NCBI RefSeq assembly: GCF_000971295.1
Contig: NZ_LANJ01000011.1
Span: 124,001 to 188,000, forward strand
Direction: 5' to 3'
Length of the DNA stretch: 64,000 nt
Origin: Devosia epidermidihirudinis
GTDB taxonomy: Bacteria > Pseudomonadota > Alphaproteobacteria > Rhizobiales > Devosiaceae
Within the stretch, counting starts at the first letter, position 1, and each line of letters starts with the position of its first letter. The notes below the pieces were generated by a model, which did not search any database, was not told the DNA's origin, and saw only the letters and a program-made list of their open reading frames with translations. The position numbers were made by a program, and so were the translations under genes. Below are positions 48,398 through 57,181 of the stretch, in pieces.

Positions 48398-49038
48398 CGG
48401 ACCTGAACTCAACGCGCGACTTGCTGCGGAATCTGCCGAGCCTTGCTGGCCCCCTTTGGCCGTTTGTCACGGAGGATGCACCCGATGCGCCGCAGACGTT
48501 GTTTTCGACGTGGCTCCGCGATGCGATCGACGCTGGTATCGCGGAGCCGCACGCGATGACGCTCTCCAGCGTCGACGCAGCGGGACACCCGGATGCGCGC
48601 GTCCTCATCCTCAAGGACGTTGATCAGAGCGGCTGGCACTTCGCCAGCGTATCGGACGGGCCAAAGGGCCGGCAGATTGCCGCCAATCCAAATGTCGCGC
48701 TGACGTTTTATTGGCAGCGGTTTGGTCGGCAGGTGCGCATTCGGGGCGAGGCGATTGCTTTGTCCGCAGAGGCCAGCGCGCGGGATTTTGCGGCCCGCTC
48801 ACCGGTCGCCCGAGCCATGGCGATGGTTGGGCGGCAAAGCGATACGCTTGGTGAGCGATCCGACATCGAACGTGCGCTGCGCAGCGGGATAAACGAGGAC
48901 GTTACACTCAGCTGGACGGTCTATGCCGTCGCGCCCCGCTCCGTGGAATTCTGGCAAGGCGACGCTGACCGCCGACACGTCCGCTTGCGATACGAAAGGC
49001 AGACGGATGGATGGAGCAAGGCGTTGCTCTGGCCTTAG
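48394..49038 (+). CDS. Pyridoxamine 5'-phosphate oxidase family protein (PdxH-like)
   Basis: A 214-aa split-barrel flavoprotein. PdxH features include AMTLSSVDAAGHPDARVLILKD, the FMN contact region WHFASVSDGPKGRQIAANP, ALTFYWQRFGRQVRIRG, and a C-terminal RSVEFWQGDADRRHVRLRY that resembles the substrate-binding end of PdxH (usually RxHxR). True PdxH oxidises PNP/PMP to PLP. The coupling to a methyltransferase and the slightly divergent ending leave open a related pyridoxine or flavin role. The start at 48394 overlaps the preceding stop. Confidence 0.85.
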   Translation: MTDLNSTRDLLRNLPSLAGPLWPFVTEDAPDAPQTLFSTWLRDAIDAGIAEPHAMTLSSVDAAGHPDARVLILKDVDQSGWHFASVSDGPKGRQIAANPNVALTFYWQRFGRQVRIRGEAIALSAEASARDFAARSPVARAMAMVGRQSDTLGERSDIERALRSGINEDVTLSWTVYAVAPRSVEFWQGDADRRHVRLRYERQTDGWSKALLWP

Positions 49039-49115
49039 CTCAGGAAACCGGTGCGAGCGGATTGCGACGTTGGCCGGTTGGCCGCAAGCGTCCTGCGTGT
49101 CGTGAGAAAAAGAAA

Positions 49116-49137
49116 AGGCCGGGATCGCTCCCGGCCT
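49116..49137. terminator. Terminator downstream of clpA
   Basis: AGGCCGGGA-TCGC-TCCCGGCCT forms a perfect 9-bp stem. On the minus strand it is followed by TTTTCTTTTTCTC, a textbook intrinsic terminator for clpA. It can also stop rightward transcription from the PNPOx-like gene. The 20-base core is the reverse complement of that at 46598-46617. Confidence 0.88.
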
Positions 49138-49157
49138 CTATTGATGGGCGTTGTCGC

Positions 49158-51497
49158 CTAGTTTTTGTCGGCAGTTGCCTTGGGCTTCTTTGGCTTGGGC
49201 AAGGACTTTGGCTTGGCCGGGCGCGGTGGAACCGCGATCAGTTCGAGCTTGGCTTCCTGGCCCTCACCAACCACGGCTACGGTGACCGTGCCGCCATTGA
49301 CGAGCTCGCCGAACAACACCTGATCAGCCAGTGGCTTCTTGATGTGCTCCTGGATCACACGACCCAGTGGGCGGGCGCCCATGCGTTCGTCATAGCCACG
49401 TTCAGCCAGCCAATCGGCAGCTTCTGGCTGCAGAATGATGGTGACGCCGCGTTCGGCCAACTGGCCTTCAAGCTGCAGCACGAACTTCTCGACGACGCGG
49501 CGCACGACTTCGCGTGGCAGCGGCGCAAACGAGATGATCGCGTCGAGGCGGTTGCGGAATTCCGGCGTGAAGATGCGATTGATCGCTTCTTCGTCGTCAC
49601 CCACTTCGCGCTTGCGGCCGAACCCGATCGGGCTCTTCTGCAAGTCCATGGCCCCGGCATTGGAGGTCATGATGAGGATGACGTTGCGGAAGTCCACGGA
49701 CTTGCCGTTGTGGTCGGTCAGCTTGCCGTGATCCATCACCTGCAACAGGATGTTGTAGAGATCTGGATGGGCCTTCTCGATTTCGTCGAGCAGAACCACG
49801 CAGTGCGGGTGCTGATCGACGCCATCGGTGAGCAGACCGCCCTGATCGAAGCCGACATAGCCTGGAGGCGCACCGATCAGACGGCTGACGGTGTGGCGCT
49901 CCATATATTCGGACATGTCGAAGCGCAGCAGTTCCACGCCAAGGGTATCGGCGAGCTGCTTAGCGACTTCGGTCTTGCCGACGCCGGTTGGGCCGGTGAA
50001 CAGGTAGGAGCCGATTGGCTTTTCGGGTTCACGCAGGCCCGCACGGGCCAGCTTGATGGCGGACGACAGCGCGGTAATCGCATTGTCCTGACCAAAGACC
50101 ACCGTCTTGAGGCTCGTTTCGAGGCTCGAGAGCAGTTCGGCATCGGATTTGGAGACTGATTTTGGCGGAATGCGCGCGATGGTCGCGATGGTGGCTTCGA
50201 TGTCCTCGACGTCGATCACGGCCTTGCGCTTGTCAGCGGTCAGCAGCATCTGGCTCGCACCAGTCTCATCGAGAATGTCGATGGCCTTGTCGGGCAGCTT
50301 GCGGTCGTTGATGTAGCGCGCACTCAGCTCCACGGCGGCCTTGAGGGCCTCGTCGGTGTACTTCACCTTGTGGAACTCTTCGAAGTAAGGCCGCAGGCCC
50401 TTCACGATCTCGATGGCGTCGGGCACGGTTGGCTCGTTGACATCGATCTTCTGGAAGCGACGGACCAGGGCCCGATCCTTCTCGAAGAACTGGCGGTATT
50501 CCTTATAGGTGGTCGAACCGATGCAACGGATCGCGCCTGAAGCCAGAGCTGGCTTGAGCAGGTTCGAAGCATCGAGCGCGCCGCCCGAAGTGGCGCCAGC
50601 ACCGATCATGGTGTGAATTTCGTCGATGAACAGCACGGAATTGGGGAGCTTTTCCAGCTCCTTCATCACGGCCTTGAGACGCTCTTCGAAGTCACCGCGA
50701 TAGCGGGTGCCGGCCAGCAGCGAGCCCATGTCGAGCGAATAGATGATCGCTTCCTTGAGCACTTCAGGCACATCGCCTTCAACTATCTTGCGGGCAAGAC
50801 CTTCGGCAATGGCTGTTTTACCGACACCAGCGTCGCCCACATAGAGCGGGTTGTTCTTGGAGCGGCGGCACAGGATCTGGATGGTGCGGCGCAACTCGGC
50901 ATCACGCCCGATCAGTGGGTCGATCTTGCCGGCACGGGCTTTCTCGTTGAGGTTGACGCAGAAATCGGCCAGAGCCGAGCTCTTCTTGGCCTCGGCGCCG
51001 CCTTCAGCATTGCCGTCACCGTCTTCGGCACCACGCACTTTGCGTTCCTCGCTGGGACCGGACTTGGTAATCCCGTGGCTGATGAAGTTGACCGCGTCCA
51101 GCCGGCTCATGTCCTGCTGTTCGAGGAAGTATGCGGCGTGGCTTTCGCGCTCGGCAAAGATGGCGACGAGCACATTGGCGCCCGTTACCTCTTCGCGGCC
51201 CGAGGACTGAACATGGATCACGGCGCGCTGAATGACGCGCTGGAAGGCCGAAGTCGGCCGCGCATCCTGGCCATTGGCCACGATCAGGCTGTCCAGTTCT
51301 TCATTGATGAAATCTTCAAGATCGCTCTTGAGCGCGTCGATATCGACGTCGCAGCCGGTCAGAACGGCGATCGTTTCCCGGTCGTCGGTCAGGGCCAGCA
51401 AAAGGTGCTCGAGAGTAGCGAACTCATGGTTGCGCTCACGCGCCAGGTTCATCGCCTGATGCAGAGCCTTTTCAAGTCCGCGTGAAAATGAGGGCAT
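49158..51497 (-). CDS. clpA: ATP-dependent Clp protease ATP-binding subunit ClpA
   Basis: AAA+ unfoldase that feeds substrates, including N-end-rule proteins delivered by ClpS, to ClpP. The 779-aa sequence has the N-terminal Clp repeat domain (about 1-145, LEKALHQAMNLARERNHEFA). AAA module 1 has Walker A GDAGVGKTA and Walker B VLFIDEIHT. AAA module 2 has Walker A GPTGVGKTE and Walker B VVLLDEIEKAH. The ClpP loop region and a Lys-rich tail follow. It lies 9 bp downstream of clpS. AGGAACATC precedes the ATG. Confidence 0.97.
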   Translation of the reverse strand: MPSFSRGLEKALHQAMNLARERNHEFATLEHLLLALTDDRETIAVLTGCDVDIDALKSDLEDFINEELDSLIVANGQDARPTSAFQRVIQRAVIHVQSSGREEVTGANVLVAIFAERESHAAYFLEQQDMSRLDAVNFISHGITKSGPSEERKVRGAEDGDGNAEGGAEAKKSSALADFCVNLNEKARAGKIDPLIGRDAELRRTIQILCRRSKNNPLYVGDAGVGKTAIAEGLARKIVEGDVPEVLKEAIIYSLDMGSLLAGTRYRGDFEERLKAVMKELEKLPNSVLFIDEIHTMIGAGATSGGALDASNLLKPALASGAIRCIGSTTYKEYRQFFEKDRALVRRFQKIDVNEPTVPDAIEIVKGLRPYFEEFHKVKYTDEALKAAVELSARYINDRKLPDKAIDILDETGASQMLLTADKRKAVIDVEDIEATIATIARIPPKSVSKSDAELLSSLETSLKTVVFGQDNAITALSSAIKLARAGLREPEKPIGSYLFTGPTGVGKTEVAKQLADTLGVELLRFDMSEYMERHTVSRLIGAPPGYVGFDQGGLLTDGVDQHPHCVVLLDEIEKAHPDLYNILLQVMDHGKLTDHNGKSVDFRNVILIMTSNAGAMDLQKSPIGFGRKREVGDDEEAINRIFTPEFRNRLDAIISFAPLPREVVRRVVEKFVLQLEGQLAERGVTIILQPEAADWLAERGYDERMGARPLGRVIQEHIKKPLADQVLFGELVNGGTVTVAVVGEGQEAKLELIAVPPRPAKPKSLPKPKKPKATADKN

Positions 51498-51506
51498 ATG
51501 ATGTTC

Positions 51507-51926
51507 CTATTGCTTTTCCATAACGCATTGCAGCGGATGCTGATTTTTGCGTGCCGTATCCATGACGCGGGTCACCTTGGTTTCGGCGACCTCGTAAGGA
51601 TATACGCCGCACTCACCCACCCCCTTTTGGTGAACGTGCAGCATGATCTGCATGGCCTCCTCGCGCGATTTCGCGAAGACGTCCTGCAAAACCAGAACGA
51701 CGAACTCCATCGGCGTGTAGTCGTCGTTGAGCAGGAGCACCCGATATAGGCTCGGACGCTTGGTTTTGGGCCGGGTCTTGGTGATGGTCCCGGTTTCGGC
51801 GCCACCCTTTCCGCCATCGTTTTTGCCCGGATCCTCCTCTTTCGGCCCAGCATGAGCAGGCACTGGCGTCAGCGCGGGAATGGCTGACGTCCCATCGGTC
51901 AAAACGAGGAATTCATTGGCAAACAT
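51507..51926 (-). CDS. clpS: ClpS adaptor protein
   Basis: Adaptor that binds proteins with destabilising N-terminal residues and hands them to ClpA. The core (about residues 58-139) shows [20 protein letters not shown] and [20 protein letters not shown], the ClpA/N-degron binding surfaces. The N-terminal extension of nearly 55 residues is unusually long, rich in Gly/Lys/Pro ([18 protein letters not shown]) and probably disordered. No internal start codon would give the usual 105-115 aa length. It is the first gene of clpS-clpA. Confidence 0.93.
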   Translation of the reverse strand: MFANEFLVLTDGTSAIPALTPVPAHAGPKEEDPGKNDGGKGGAETGTITKTRPKTKRPSLYRVLLLNDDYTPMEFVVLVLQDVFAKSREEAMQIMLHVHQKGVGECGVYPYEVAETKVTRVMDTARKNQHPLQCVMEKQ

Positions 51927-51967
51927 GGCGGAACATCTGTCGAGAGACGAAGCAGTATGGTGGACCC

Positions 51968-51997
51968 ATTATGTAGGCAAAAACCACCCCATGTTAA
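51968..51997 (-). promoter_or_regulatory. Predicted clpS-clpA promoter
   Basis: On the minus strand TTAACA (51992-51997) and CATAAT (51968-51973) are separated by 18 bases and lie about 42 bp before the clpS start. Each matches the housekeeping consensus at five of six positions. The rest of the 303-bp gap (51927-52229) holds no gene that I can see. Confidence 0.45.
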
Positions 51998-52189
51998 GGG
52001 CCAATGCTTCCCGAATTTGTGACCACCTAAAACGACTCAGCAAACAATGCGTGGCCGCGTCTCCACACCCTCGACAAATTCGTTCGCATTTTACGGAATG
52101 GTAACGGGGCGACGGTAATGTCTCACCAAGAGCATGGATTGTCCGGGGGCGTGGGGCTCGCCTGAACATCCAACCAGTGTTGTTGCGTA

Positions 52190-52207
52190 CGGTCACAGAA
52201 GTGACCG
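52190..52207. repeat. Inverted repeat upstream of the D,D-carboxypeptidase gene
   Basis: CGGTCAC-AGAA-GTGACCG is a perfect 7-bp dyad with a 4-base spacer, 22 bp before the predicted GTG start. It could be an operator or a hairpin in the leader. Confidence 0.45.
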
Positions 52208-52229
52208 AGAGTAAAGTTTGGAGTACCGG

Positions 52230-53834
52230 GTGGCTTCTCAGGCGAAAACCCCATGGCGCAACGTGTTCGTTCGCGCCTTTGCCGCTGTCCTCGTCGTCCT
52301 GGCCATCGGCGCACATGCTGTTGTGCCTGCGCAGGCGCAATCCATAGAAAACCTTCGAAAGTATGCCGGCATCGTGGTTGACGCGAAGTCGGGCAAGGTT
52401 CTTTACGAAGAAGCTGCCGATGCTCGCCGCTACCCGGCTTCGGTCGCCAAGGTGATGACGCTCTATATCCTGTTCCAGGAATTGAGCGCCGGTAACCTCA
52501 AACTCTCCACCCAGATGACCGTTTCCAAGCACGCTGCTGCTGCGGTGCCGACCAAACTCGGCCTGCGCGCTGGTGCGACGATCTCTGTCGAAGACGCGAT
52601 CAAGTCGCTGGTGACCCTGTCGGCAAACGACATGGCCCGCGTTATCGCAGAGCACATCTCTGGCTCGGAAGAACGCTTTGCCGAACGCATGACGGCCACC
52701 GCCCGTGCGCTTGGCATGCGCAACACCACCTATCGCAACGCCTCGGGCCTGCCCGATGGCCGTCAGCTGACCACGGTGCGTGATCAGGCGATCCTGGGCA
52801 TCGCGATCTACCAGCACTTCCCGAGCTATTACGAGTTCTTCCAGACCCGCAGCTTCAGCTACGGCAAGTCGACCTATGGCAACCACAACCGCGTGCTTGG
52901 CTATATGGGCGCTGTGGACGGCATCAAGACCGGCTACATCAACGCTGCCGGCTCCAACCTTCTGACCGCGGCCCGCAAGGACAACCGCCACATCGTTATC
53001 GTTGCCTTCGGCTTCAACACGGCCGGCGCGCGCGACGAAAAGGTTCGTCAGCTGGTCGCCAGCTATCTGCCGAAGTCGCGTCAGGGCAATTATCTGCAGA
53101 CCGCCATGATCCCGCAGCCGGGTCGTCAGGGCAGCGCCAATGTACAGGTTGCTGTTGCCGTCGCCGAGCCAACCCAGAGCCGCCCGACTTTCGTGACGCC
53201 AATGCCCCTGCCCGGCTTCCGCCTGGCGCAGCTGGTTGCCGCCAATGGCGCGCAGGCACAACCGCAGGCGGCACAGGCTGTTGCCGTGGCCGCAGCACCA
53301 ACTCCGGCTCCAATGCCTGCCGATCTGGCCCTGCAGCCCGCTGTTCAGGCCGCAAACGTCCTCGCGGCGCCAAGCCAGGCGCCCCAGCCCGCCCTTCCGT
53401 CGCAGGACGTGATCGGAGCATGGCTGAGCGACTCCTATAATCTGGGTGCGCCTCCGGCCGCTCTTGGCCAGACCATGCCATCCGCTCCCCTCGGCTATCA
53501 GCCGTCCGCACCGATGGATCCAAGTGTTGGTCAGCCAATTGACCTGATGACCAGTGGCTCGGTGAAGGTTGCTGAAGGATCTGCCACACCCGGTGGTTGG
53601 GTTGTGCAGATCGGCGCAGGTCCATCCGAGTCCAGCGCCCGTAGCATGCTGAGCGATGCCGCTGGCAAAGTCGGCAACCTTGGTGACTTCCGCTCCTATG
53701 TGGAGCGTTTCGAGAAGAACGGCCAAGTCTTCTATCGTGCCCGCTTCATTGGCTTTGGTGGTCGGGACGATGCGACCGCCATGTGCAACCAGCTCAAGCA
53801 GCAGAACCTGAGCTGCCTGGCGATGCAGAGCTAA
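52230..53834 (+). CDS. D-alanyl-D-alanine carboxypeptidase (DacA/PBP5 type) with C-terminal SPOR domain
   Basis: Periplasmic penicillin-binding protein trimming the terminal D-Ala of peptidoglycan stem peptides; 534 aa. It has a signal peptide (FAAVLVVLAIGAHAVVPAQAQ) and a peptidase S11 domain with the catalytic Ser71 and Lys74 in PASVAKVMT, the SAN motif in LSANDMARVI, and the KTG motif at Lys233 (GIKTGYINAAGS). A 200-residue Ala/Pro/Gln-rich linker follows, then a SPOR domain (about 455-534, WVVQIGAGPSESSAR) that should bind denuded septal glycan. I chose the GTG at 52230 because GGAG lies six bases upstream; a TTG at 52218 is the alternative. Confidence 0.94.
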   Translation: MASQAKTPWRNVFVRAFAAVLVVLAIGAHAVVPAQAQSIENLRKYAGIVVDAKSGKVLYEEAADARRYPASVAKVMTLYILFQELSAGNLKLSTQMTVSKHAAAAVPTKLGLRAGATISVEDAIKSLVTLSANDMARVIAEHISGSEERFAERMTATARALGMRNTTYRNASGLPDGRQLTTVRDQAILGIAIYQHFPSYYEFFQTRSFSYGKSTYGNHNRVLGYMGAVDGIKTGYINAAGSNLLTAARKDNRHIVIVAFGFNTAGARDEKVRQLVASYLPKSRQGNYLQTAMIPQPGRQGSANVQVAVAVAEPTQSRPTFVTPMPLPGFRLAQLVAANGAQAQPQAAQAVAVAAAPTPAPMPADLALQPAVQAANVLAAPSQAPQPALPSQDVIGAWLSDSYNLGAPPAALGQTMPSAPLGYQPSAPMDPSVGQPIDLMTSGSVKVAEGSATPGGWVVQIGAGPSESSARSMLSDAAGKVGNLGDFRSYVERFEKNGQVFYRARFIGFGGRDDATAMCNQLKQQNLSCLAMQS

Positions 53835-53836
53835 AG

Positions 53837-53859
53837 CAGTCGCCCCTGTCGGGCGACTG
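53837..53859 (+). terminator. Hairpin after the carboxypeptidase gene
   Basis: CAGTCGCCC-CTGTC-GGGCGACTG is a 9-bp perfect stem two bases after the stop codon. It lacks a T-run, so it may be a weak terminator or an RNA-stability hairpin. Confidence 0.55.
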
Positions 53860-53941
53860 GACGACCCAAGAACGAGCCGGAGCCAATGAGCAACCGGCCA
53901 TCTCGTAAGTGCAAATTGGCGCCTGTGTTTGGAGTAGCCCA

Positions 53942-54211
53942 ATGAGCGAACGTACTGCCCTCACCGAGCTTGCCAATTTTGTTGGCCGCTCCGAGCTGTC
54001 GTCCGAAGATATGTCCGTGCGCAACCGCGCGTTGCGGGGGATCACCCAGCGTATGCTGCCGCGCAAGCGCTCCGTAGGTGATCTGCTGGGCGTGGTGCTG
54101 ACCCTGTCGGCCCGCACCCGCCGCATGGTGCAGGAGCCAGTGGCCATCGACCTCGACGTGTTTGCCCCAGGTGGCGCACGCGCCATTCGGTTGAGCATTG
54201 GGCAGCGCTAA
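53942..54211 (+). CDS. Hypothetical protein, 89 aa
   Basis: I do not recognise this protein. It is 89 residues, soluble, mostly helical in its first half (SERTALTELANFVGRSELSS) and basic in the middle (RGITQRMLPRKRSVGD). A shorter beta-like end (AIDLDVFAPGGARAIRLSIG) follows, and there are no cysteines or signal peptide. GGAG lies seven bases before the ATG, which supports it as real. Longer frames on the opposite strand here look like shadows with arginine/serine-rich translations. It stands alone between two exported-protein genes. Confidence 0.6.
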   Translation: MSERTALTELANFVGRSELSSEDMSVRNRALRGITQRMLPRKRSVGDLLGVVLTLSARTRRMVQEPVAIDLDVFAPGGARAIRLSIGQR

Positions 54212-54318
54212 CAGCGCTGCCACCTGCCCGGTCACTTCGCGGGCATTCTAAGGCACCCAAGGCCCCTTGCCATGTTTCCGCCCGGAATATGGCCAGTGTG
54301 CGGTTCTGGAGGTGTCTT

Positions 54319-54957
54319 ATGACCAAGCTCATCGCTTCAGTCCTTTCAGCGTGCCTTGTGCTCGCGGCCACGCCCACTTTCGCTGCGGACTGCGATTCCT
54401 GGCAAGACATTCGCGCGGACAAGTTCGCGCCACAGGCGGCGCAGATCGCGTCGGTAACCCCTCCCGTTGTGCTGCAGGATCTGGCGCTGGCAGAGGGCGA
54501 TCAGGTGGTGCTGACATCCCGCCAGGGTGACGCCGATGCCTGCATTGCCTTTGTGACCAAGGAAGGCGGGACGGTGACCGGCACCGTGCCATTCGCGGCT
54601 CTGACCCTGATCAAGCAGCCGTCACTGGACTGGATTGGCTATTGGGAAGCTGACGGCGAGAAATATCTCAACATCAGCGACACCGATGATGGCCTCAGCA
54701 TCGTGGGCGACGCCACCCTGGACACCGATGGCGGGACAAATGCCGCCAGCTTCGAAGTGACAGCACGACCGAGGAACGGCGTCGTCGAGTTCACTCAGGA
54801 CAAGAATGGCCAGGCCATGCCCTATAGCCAGGATGCCGATGGATGCTCGGTGCGCATCAGCATTGTCGGCGATTATCTGGTGGCCAATGATAACAGCAAA
54901 TGCGGTGGCGCGAACGTCACCTTCTCAGGCTTTTACCACAAGGTGGCCGCGCCGTGA
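54319..54957 (+). CDS. Secreted protein of unknown function, 212 aa
   Basis: It has a clear signal peptide (TKLIASVLSACLVLAATPTFAA) with cleavage near residues 22-23, so it is periplasmic or outer. The mature part contains four cysteines (two near the start around CDSWQ and DACIAF, two near the end around DGCSVR and SKCGG), suggesting disulfides. It is acidic and beta-rich (YLNISDTDDGLSIVGDATL). I do not recognise the family. GGAGGTG precedes the ATG. It converges on mipZ with a 27-bp gap and no strong terminator. Confidence 0.75.
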   Translation: MTKLIASVLSACLVLAATPTFAADCDSWQDIRADKFAPQAAQIASVTPPVVLQDLALAEGDQVVLTSRQGDADACIAFVTKEGGTVTGTVPFAALTLIKQPSLDWIGYWEADGEKYLNISDTDDGLSIVGDATLDTDGGTNAASFEVTARPRNGVVEFTQDKNGQAMPYSQDADGCSVRISIVGDYLVANDNSKCGGANVTFSGFYHKVAAP

Positions 54958-54984
54958 TGCTGTTACGGCCGCATACTATTCGCA

Positions 54985-55827
54985 TCAGGCTGACAGCAGC
55001 ATTTCAGGACGATCGCCAATTGGCAGATTCAGGGCCGCGACGAGGTTGCGGTATTCCTGACGCGCGCTGACATGGGATACCGAGGCGGATTCGCCGCCAG
55101 TGCCGTCATCCAATGGATCAAACACTGTCATGCCGCTTGGGAAGAGCGAGCGGAAAATGACGCGCTCGGCGATGCCATCCGACAGGCGGCAGCCAAAGCG
55201 CATGGCGATGTTCTCAAGCGTGGTGTGAACCTGCCGGGCATTGCGCGACCCCAGCATCGAAATGCGGTTGCGCACCAGGATCCAGTCGATGCTCTCGCCA
55301 TCCATGGCCAGGCGCTCGGACCGGGCACGCTGCACCAGACGGGCATAGTGGCTGGTCTCCACCGGCATGCCGGTGTCGGGATTGATACGGGCAAGCACGT
55401 TGATGTCGATCAGGCTGTCATTGACCGGCGTCACCAGCGTATCGGCCAGCGAATGCGCCAGACGGGTCAGATTGGTATCAAAGCCGGGTGTGTCGATAAT
55501 CAGGAAATCAACGCTGTCCTCAACCTCGCCGACGGCGCGGCGGAAGACGTCGAATTCGGCCTTCTGGTTTTCCTTGAGGGAGTCGCCCCAGGCGGACGGC
55601 AGATGGAAGTGCCGTGGATTGGGCAGGCTCAGGCCGCGCTCCAGCACCGTGGCACGCCGATTGCGGACATAATGGGTGAAGGTCTGCTGGCGGCTATCCA
55701 CATCGATGGTGGCCACACGGTGCCCTGCGTAGAGCAGAAAGATCGCCAGATGAAACGCTGTGGTCGACTTGCCCGACCCGCCCTTTTCATTGCCAACCAC
55801 AATGACATGCGCCCCGCCACGCGCCAT
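54985..55827 (-). CDS. mipZ: Division-plane positioning ATPase MipZ
   Basis: ParA/MinD-type P-loop ATPase that forms a gradient from ParB at the poles and inhibits FtsZ assembly away from midcell. It is confined to alphaproteobacteria, a useful taxonomic marker. The 280-aa protein has the deviant Walker A NEKGGSGKST (Lys20), the A' motif TIDVDSRQQTFTHY and the Walker B FLIIDTPGFD. It also has the MipZ-specific insert with ARINPDTGMPVETSHYARLV and the ILVRNRISML region. I chose the ATG at 55827 because GGGGGA precedes it; an in-frame TTG lies four codons upstream. Confidence 0.95.
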   Translation of the reverse strand: MARGGAHVIVVGNEKGGSGKSTTAFHLAIFLLYAGHRVATIDVDSRQQTFTHYVRNRRATVLERGLSLPNPRHFHLPSAWGDSLKENQKAEFDVFRRAVGEVEDSVDFLIIDTPGFDTNLTRLAHSLADTLVTPVNDSLIDINVLARINPDTGMPVETSHYARLVQRARSERLAMDGESIDWILVRNRISMLGSRNARQVHTTLENIAMRFGCRLSDGIAERVIFRSLFPSGMTVFDPLDDGTGGESASVSHVSARQEYRNLVAALNLPIGDRPEMLLSA

Positions 55828-56017
55828 CGCGTCCCCCAAATCACTGACCTAACTTTATATTGGAGAGAACGGCCCCCATGGTTAATGAAGGCTTAATTCA
55901 TCGATCCAGCAGGTTAAAAGGCAGTAACTTTTGCGGGTGGTGTGATTAGTGCCACAGGACGCTGGCGTGCCATTTCCTGCAGCGAAAGCAGGCCTCTCGC
56001 CTGGCGGCATAAGGGGA

Positions 56018-56035
56018 TTCCCGCTTGCGCGGGAA
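56018..56035. repeat. Palindromic repeat hairpin
   Basis: TTCCCGC-TTGC-GCGGGAA, flanked by GGGGA and CAGTGGGG, is a single perfect hairpin in the mipZ-DUF1489 gap. Read on the minus strand it gives the FPRKRESP peptide typical of dispersed repeats in this group. It resembles one half of the elements at 8456-8540 and 62819-62896. Confidence 0.6.
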
Positions 56036-56061
56036 CAGTGGGGATCGGGGCGCTCGGCCGG

Positions 56062-56487
56062 CTAGATCAGGCCCAGTTTTGCGAGGTCGGCGGCCAGTTC
56101 GAGAGAATCGGCGTTTTCGTTGGCGCTGATATCGGGCGGCGCATCCTCGGGCCGAAGATAACGCCAGCCCTGGAAGGGGCGCTTGGGGTATGGGACCGTG
56201 CGGATCATGTCCCTGGACATGATGATGTCGCAGTAATCCTTGCCTTCCGCGTCGGTGTATTTCGCAAGACGCAGGATCGGCTGGCGACAAACGATGGCGC
56301 CGGCGATGACCCAGTAGACGGAGGCAATGCCCTCCATCTCCGCGCCACGCTTGGGCATCATGCGGGTGCGGTGGACGTGAACGTCCTCGCCATAATCTGC
56401 ACCCCACCAGTGAGCGCGCTCATCGCGATAACTTTCCAACTCTTCGAGGCTCGATACGCCCACGCAGAGTTTGACCATATGGATCAT
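56062..56487 (-). CDS. DUF1489 family protein
   Basis: A 141-aa soluble protein of the alphaproteobacterial DUF1489 family, recognisable from HMVKLCVGVSSLEELESY near the N-terminus, RTRMMPKRGAEMEGIASVYW in the middle and PKRPFQGWRYLRPEDAPPD. The last is a Trp/Arg-rich stretch typical of the family. The function is unknown. The ATG at 56487 overlaps the stop of the glutathione S-transferase gene (ATGA), so they are co-translated; the same pairing is not obviously functional. Confidence 0.9.
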   Translation of the reverse strand: MIHMVKLCVGVSSLEELESYRDERAHWWGADYGEDVHVHRTRMMPKRGAEMEGIASVYWVIAGAIVCRQPILRLAKYTDAEGKDYCDIIMSRDMIRTVPYPKRPFQGWRYLRPEDAPPDISANENADSLELAADLAKLGLI

Positions 56488-57161
56488 GCCAAAGTCCCCG
56501 GCGCCACGCGCCCTTGAATCACGTCAATTTCGTCGTCGTCTACCACCCAAGGCTCCTTGCGCGCCATGGCCAGCCACTCCTGAAACGCGGGAAGGCTGTA
56601 GATCGCCTCGACATAGGCCGCCGCTAGATCGGACACGGGAAGGGCATAAGTGCGAATGCGCGAGGCAACCGGCGCAAACATGGCGTCAGCGGCAGTGAAC
56701 TCGCCGAACAGGAATGGGCCACCGGACTGGGTCAGCAAGCCGCCCCAGAGCGTTTCGATCCGGTGCAGGTCTTTGGCGATAGTATCGACATTGACCCTGC
56801 CCGGGTGGGAGCCGCGGAGGTTCATTGGGGCGTGGCTGCGGATGGACTGGAAGGCAGAGTGCATCTCGGCAGCAGCAGCCCGCGCCTGTGCGCGTTGGGA
56901 GATGTCCTCGGGCCATATCCGCAGTTCCGGATGCAGGTCCGCCAGATATTCGATGATGGCGATGGTTTCCGGAACCACCAGATCGCCGTCGATCAGAACC
57001 GGCACCTTGCCAGTGGGCGAGCGCCTGGCGAGGACATCGCGCCAGCCATCACCCGACAGTTGCAAAACCTCGTCCTCAAAGGGAATGCCGAAATGGGCTA
57101 GCACCAACCATGGCCGCATAGACCAGCTGGAGTAATTGCGGTTGCCTATCAGGAGTTTCAT
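56484..57161 (-). CDS. Glutathione S-transferase family protein
   Basis: A 225-aa cytosolic GST. The thioredoxin-like N-terminal domain (about 1-80) has LLIGNRNYSSWSMRPWLVL with the likely catalytic Ser/Tyr region and the glutathione-binding GKVPVLIDGDLVVPETIAII. An all-helical C-terminal domain follows, with the FLFGEFTAADAMFAPVASRI motif (the N-capping box region). It may detoxify electrophiles; the specific substrate is unknown. It heads a two-gene unit with DUF1489 behind a strong terminator at 57182-57211. Confidence 0.92.
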   Translation of the reverse strand: MKLLIGNRNYSSWSMRPWLVLAHFGIPFEDEVLQLSGDGWRDVLARRSPTGKVPVLIDGDLVVPETIAIIEYLADLHPELRIWPEDISQRAQARAAAAEMHSAFQSIRSHAPMNLRGSHPGRVNVDTIAKDLHRIETLWGGLLTQSGGPFLFGEFTAADAMFAPVASRIRTYALPVSDLAAAYVEAIYSLPAFQEWLAMARKEPWVVDDDEIDVIQGRVAPGTLA

Positions 57162-57181
57162 GTTGGCCTCACTGCCAAAAA

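Noticed and set aside
51969..53942. 657-codon minus-strand frame opposite the carboxypeptidase gene
   Set aside because: It is a shadow of a gene with signal peptide, SxxK, SAN and KTG motifs, and has no domain of its own.
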